Shown piece by piece: positions 63,211 to 64,000 of a stretch of 64,000 nucleotides of DNA (the first letter of the stretch is position 1; each line of letters begins with the position of its first letter). A model generated the notes under the pieces. That model was not told where the DNA came from and ran no database searches. It was given only the letters and a program-made list of their open reading frames with translations. Source of the DNA: Paraescarpia echinospica. Its lineage: Eukaryota; Annelida; Polychaeta; Sabellida; Siboglinidae. The stretch covers positions 33,644,465-33,708,464 of the forward strand of contig CM034543.1 in assembly GCA_020002185.1 (NCBI GenBank), given 5' to 3'. The position numbers and the translations under genes are program-made.

Positions 63211-64000
63211 AATGTATTAAAAGGGCATTTCTAATGGGTAAAAAGGGCAGTTTACGAACACATTAATAATGATGTTCATAACCCTTAGGCATGTATGAAA
63301 GCTTAATATAATGTGTTATTATCTTTGTATCCACATAGTTGTGGGGTCTACAGTGAAGAAAGACGACAGCATCTTGGTATAAAATAAATGTTACACATAT
63401 ATCCTAGAAACATGTTTTATTATAACCAATACATGCAGTAGTCATAGAAACATCCTGCAAGTCAGAACGTTTGACATTTGTTTCAATTTGACTAGACGAG
63501 TTCCGTTTCGCGGGTGAATTTCCTAAAGAATTCATGCTGTCCATAGATGTCCCAATATGGAGCCCAGCATCTTCTTGTCTTCTCCAAGAATCTGACGACA
63601 GCGAGTCGAGGGTCATAGTAGCCGTGCCGACACTATTCAGTGCCACCATGAGTCGTGTCCTCGTTCATACTGGTGCGGTGATTATCGACCACGAGGTTGT
63701 GGTGGCTCACGATCCTTTCGGTTTGCATAGAGTGTGGACTCATACAAGCCAGAGATGCCAACACCTTCTGAACTGAACCTGTTGTGACTGGCAGAAGTTA
63801 GCGCAGTCTGACAATCAACTTACAACCGAGATCACAGCCATCAGGCAAGAATGGCACATTCATCATGTTTCCCACTGCTCGGCTGCCCCGTCCGCAAAGT
63901 CAGATGCCTCGATCATCTGCGAAAAGGCGCCTGACGACGCGTACACCATGCTCAATTAATGATCTCAGACTGCGTGACATCACTAACTCCTTCCTGTCTT
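63211..64000. other. Unassigned end of window
   Basis: A minus frame (63404-63649) is Ser/Thr-rich (MTLDSLSSDSWRRQEDAG) and a + frame covers 63534-63776. Neither shows a known family. The GC content rises toward the end, so an element or gene may extend past the window. Confidence 0.2.

Overview
This is nuclear DNA from an animal, most likely a marine invertebrate. The evidence is a spliced animal glycosyltransferase gene with canonical GT-AG introns, a Polinton/Maverick relic, several families of non-LTR retrotransposon, a pogo-like DNA transposon, tRNA-derived SINEs and CA microsatellites. Nothing in it is bacterial. The species cannot be named from the sequence alone.

The one clearly functional host gene is on the + strand at 21119-45598. 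It is a 12-exon polypeptide N-acetylgalactosaminyltransferase that resembles vertebrate GALNT10. All splice phases agree and give 1842 coding bases (613 residues) with an N-terminal membrane anchor, a catalytic domain and a ricin-type lectin domain. Its last coding exons are remodelled by minisatellites. Intron 10 ends in a 45-bp repeat array in which nearly every unit copies the splice acceptor and first codons of exon 11. Intron 11 opens with a degenerate array that copies the exon 11 donor. Intron 4 holds three near-identical 1.42-kb tandem units.

Layout: 1-4850 is a decayed Polinton (integrase with chromodomain, small virion-type protein, major capsid protein, adenovirus-type protease), with a LINE inserted at 1069-2129. 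Positions 4850-6560 are its AT-rich flank and an unknown minus-strand ORF, followed by a LINE fragment. Positions 7440-8930 hold two foldback elements inside a minisatellite. Positions 9128-14135 are a long interspersed element split by an RTE-like LINE with an 11-bp target duplication; an unsplit paralogue with both termini lies at 38986-42026 in GALNT intron 7. Positions 15060-17507 are a SINE and a second LINE. Positions 17500-21100 are unique sequence, a SINE and the GALNT 5' region. Positions 45599 to about 49890 are the GALNT 3' region. Positions 49900-52480 are low-information sequence. Positions 52560-57400 are an R2-like LINE on the minus strand, split by a 3.07-kb pogo-like transposon with TA target duplications. 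Positions 57850-58450 are another LINE relic. Positions 60330-62420 are a 2.1-kb foldback. The last kilobase may hold the start of another gene or transposon.

Apart from GALNT, essentially every coding segment belongs to a mobile element, and nearly all of them are broken by frameshifts, stops or truncation. The nested insertions give a relative order: R2-like before pogo-like; the long TTAA-flanked repeat before the RTE-like LINE; the Polinton before the L2/CR1-like LINE.
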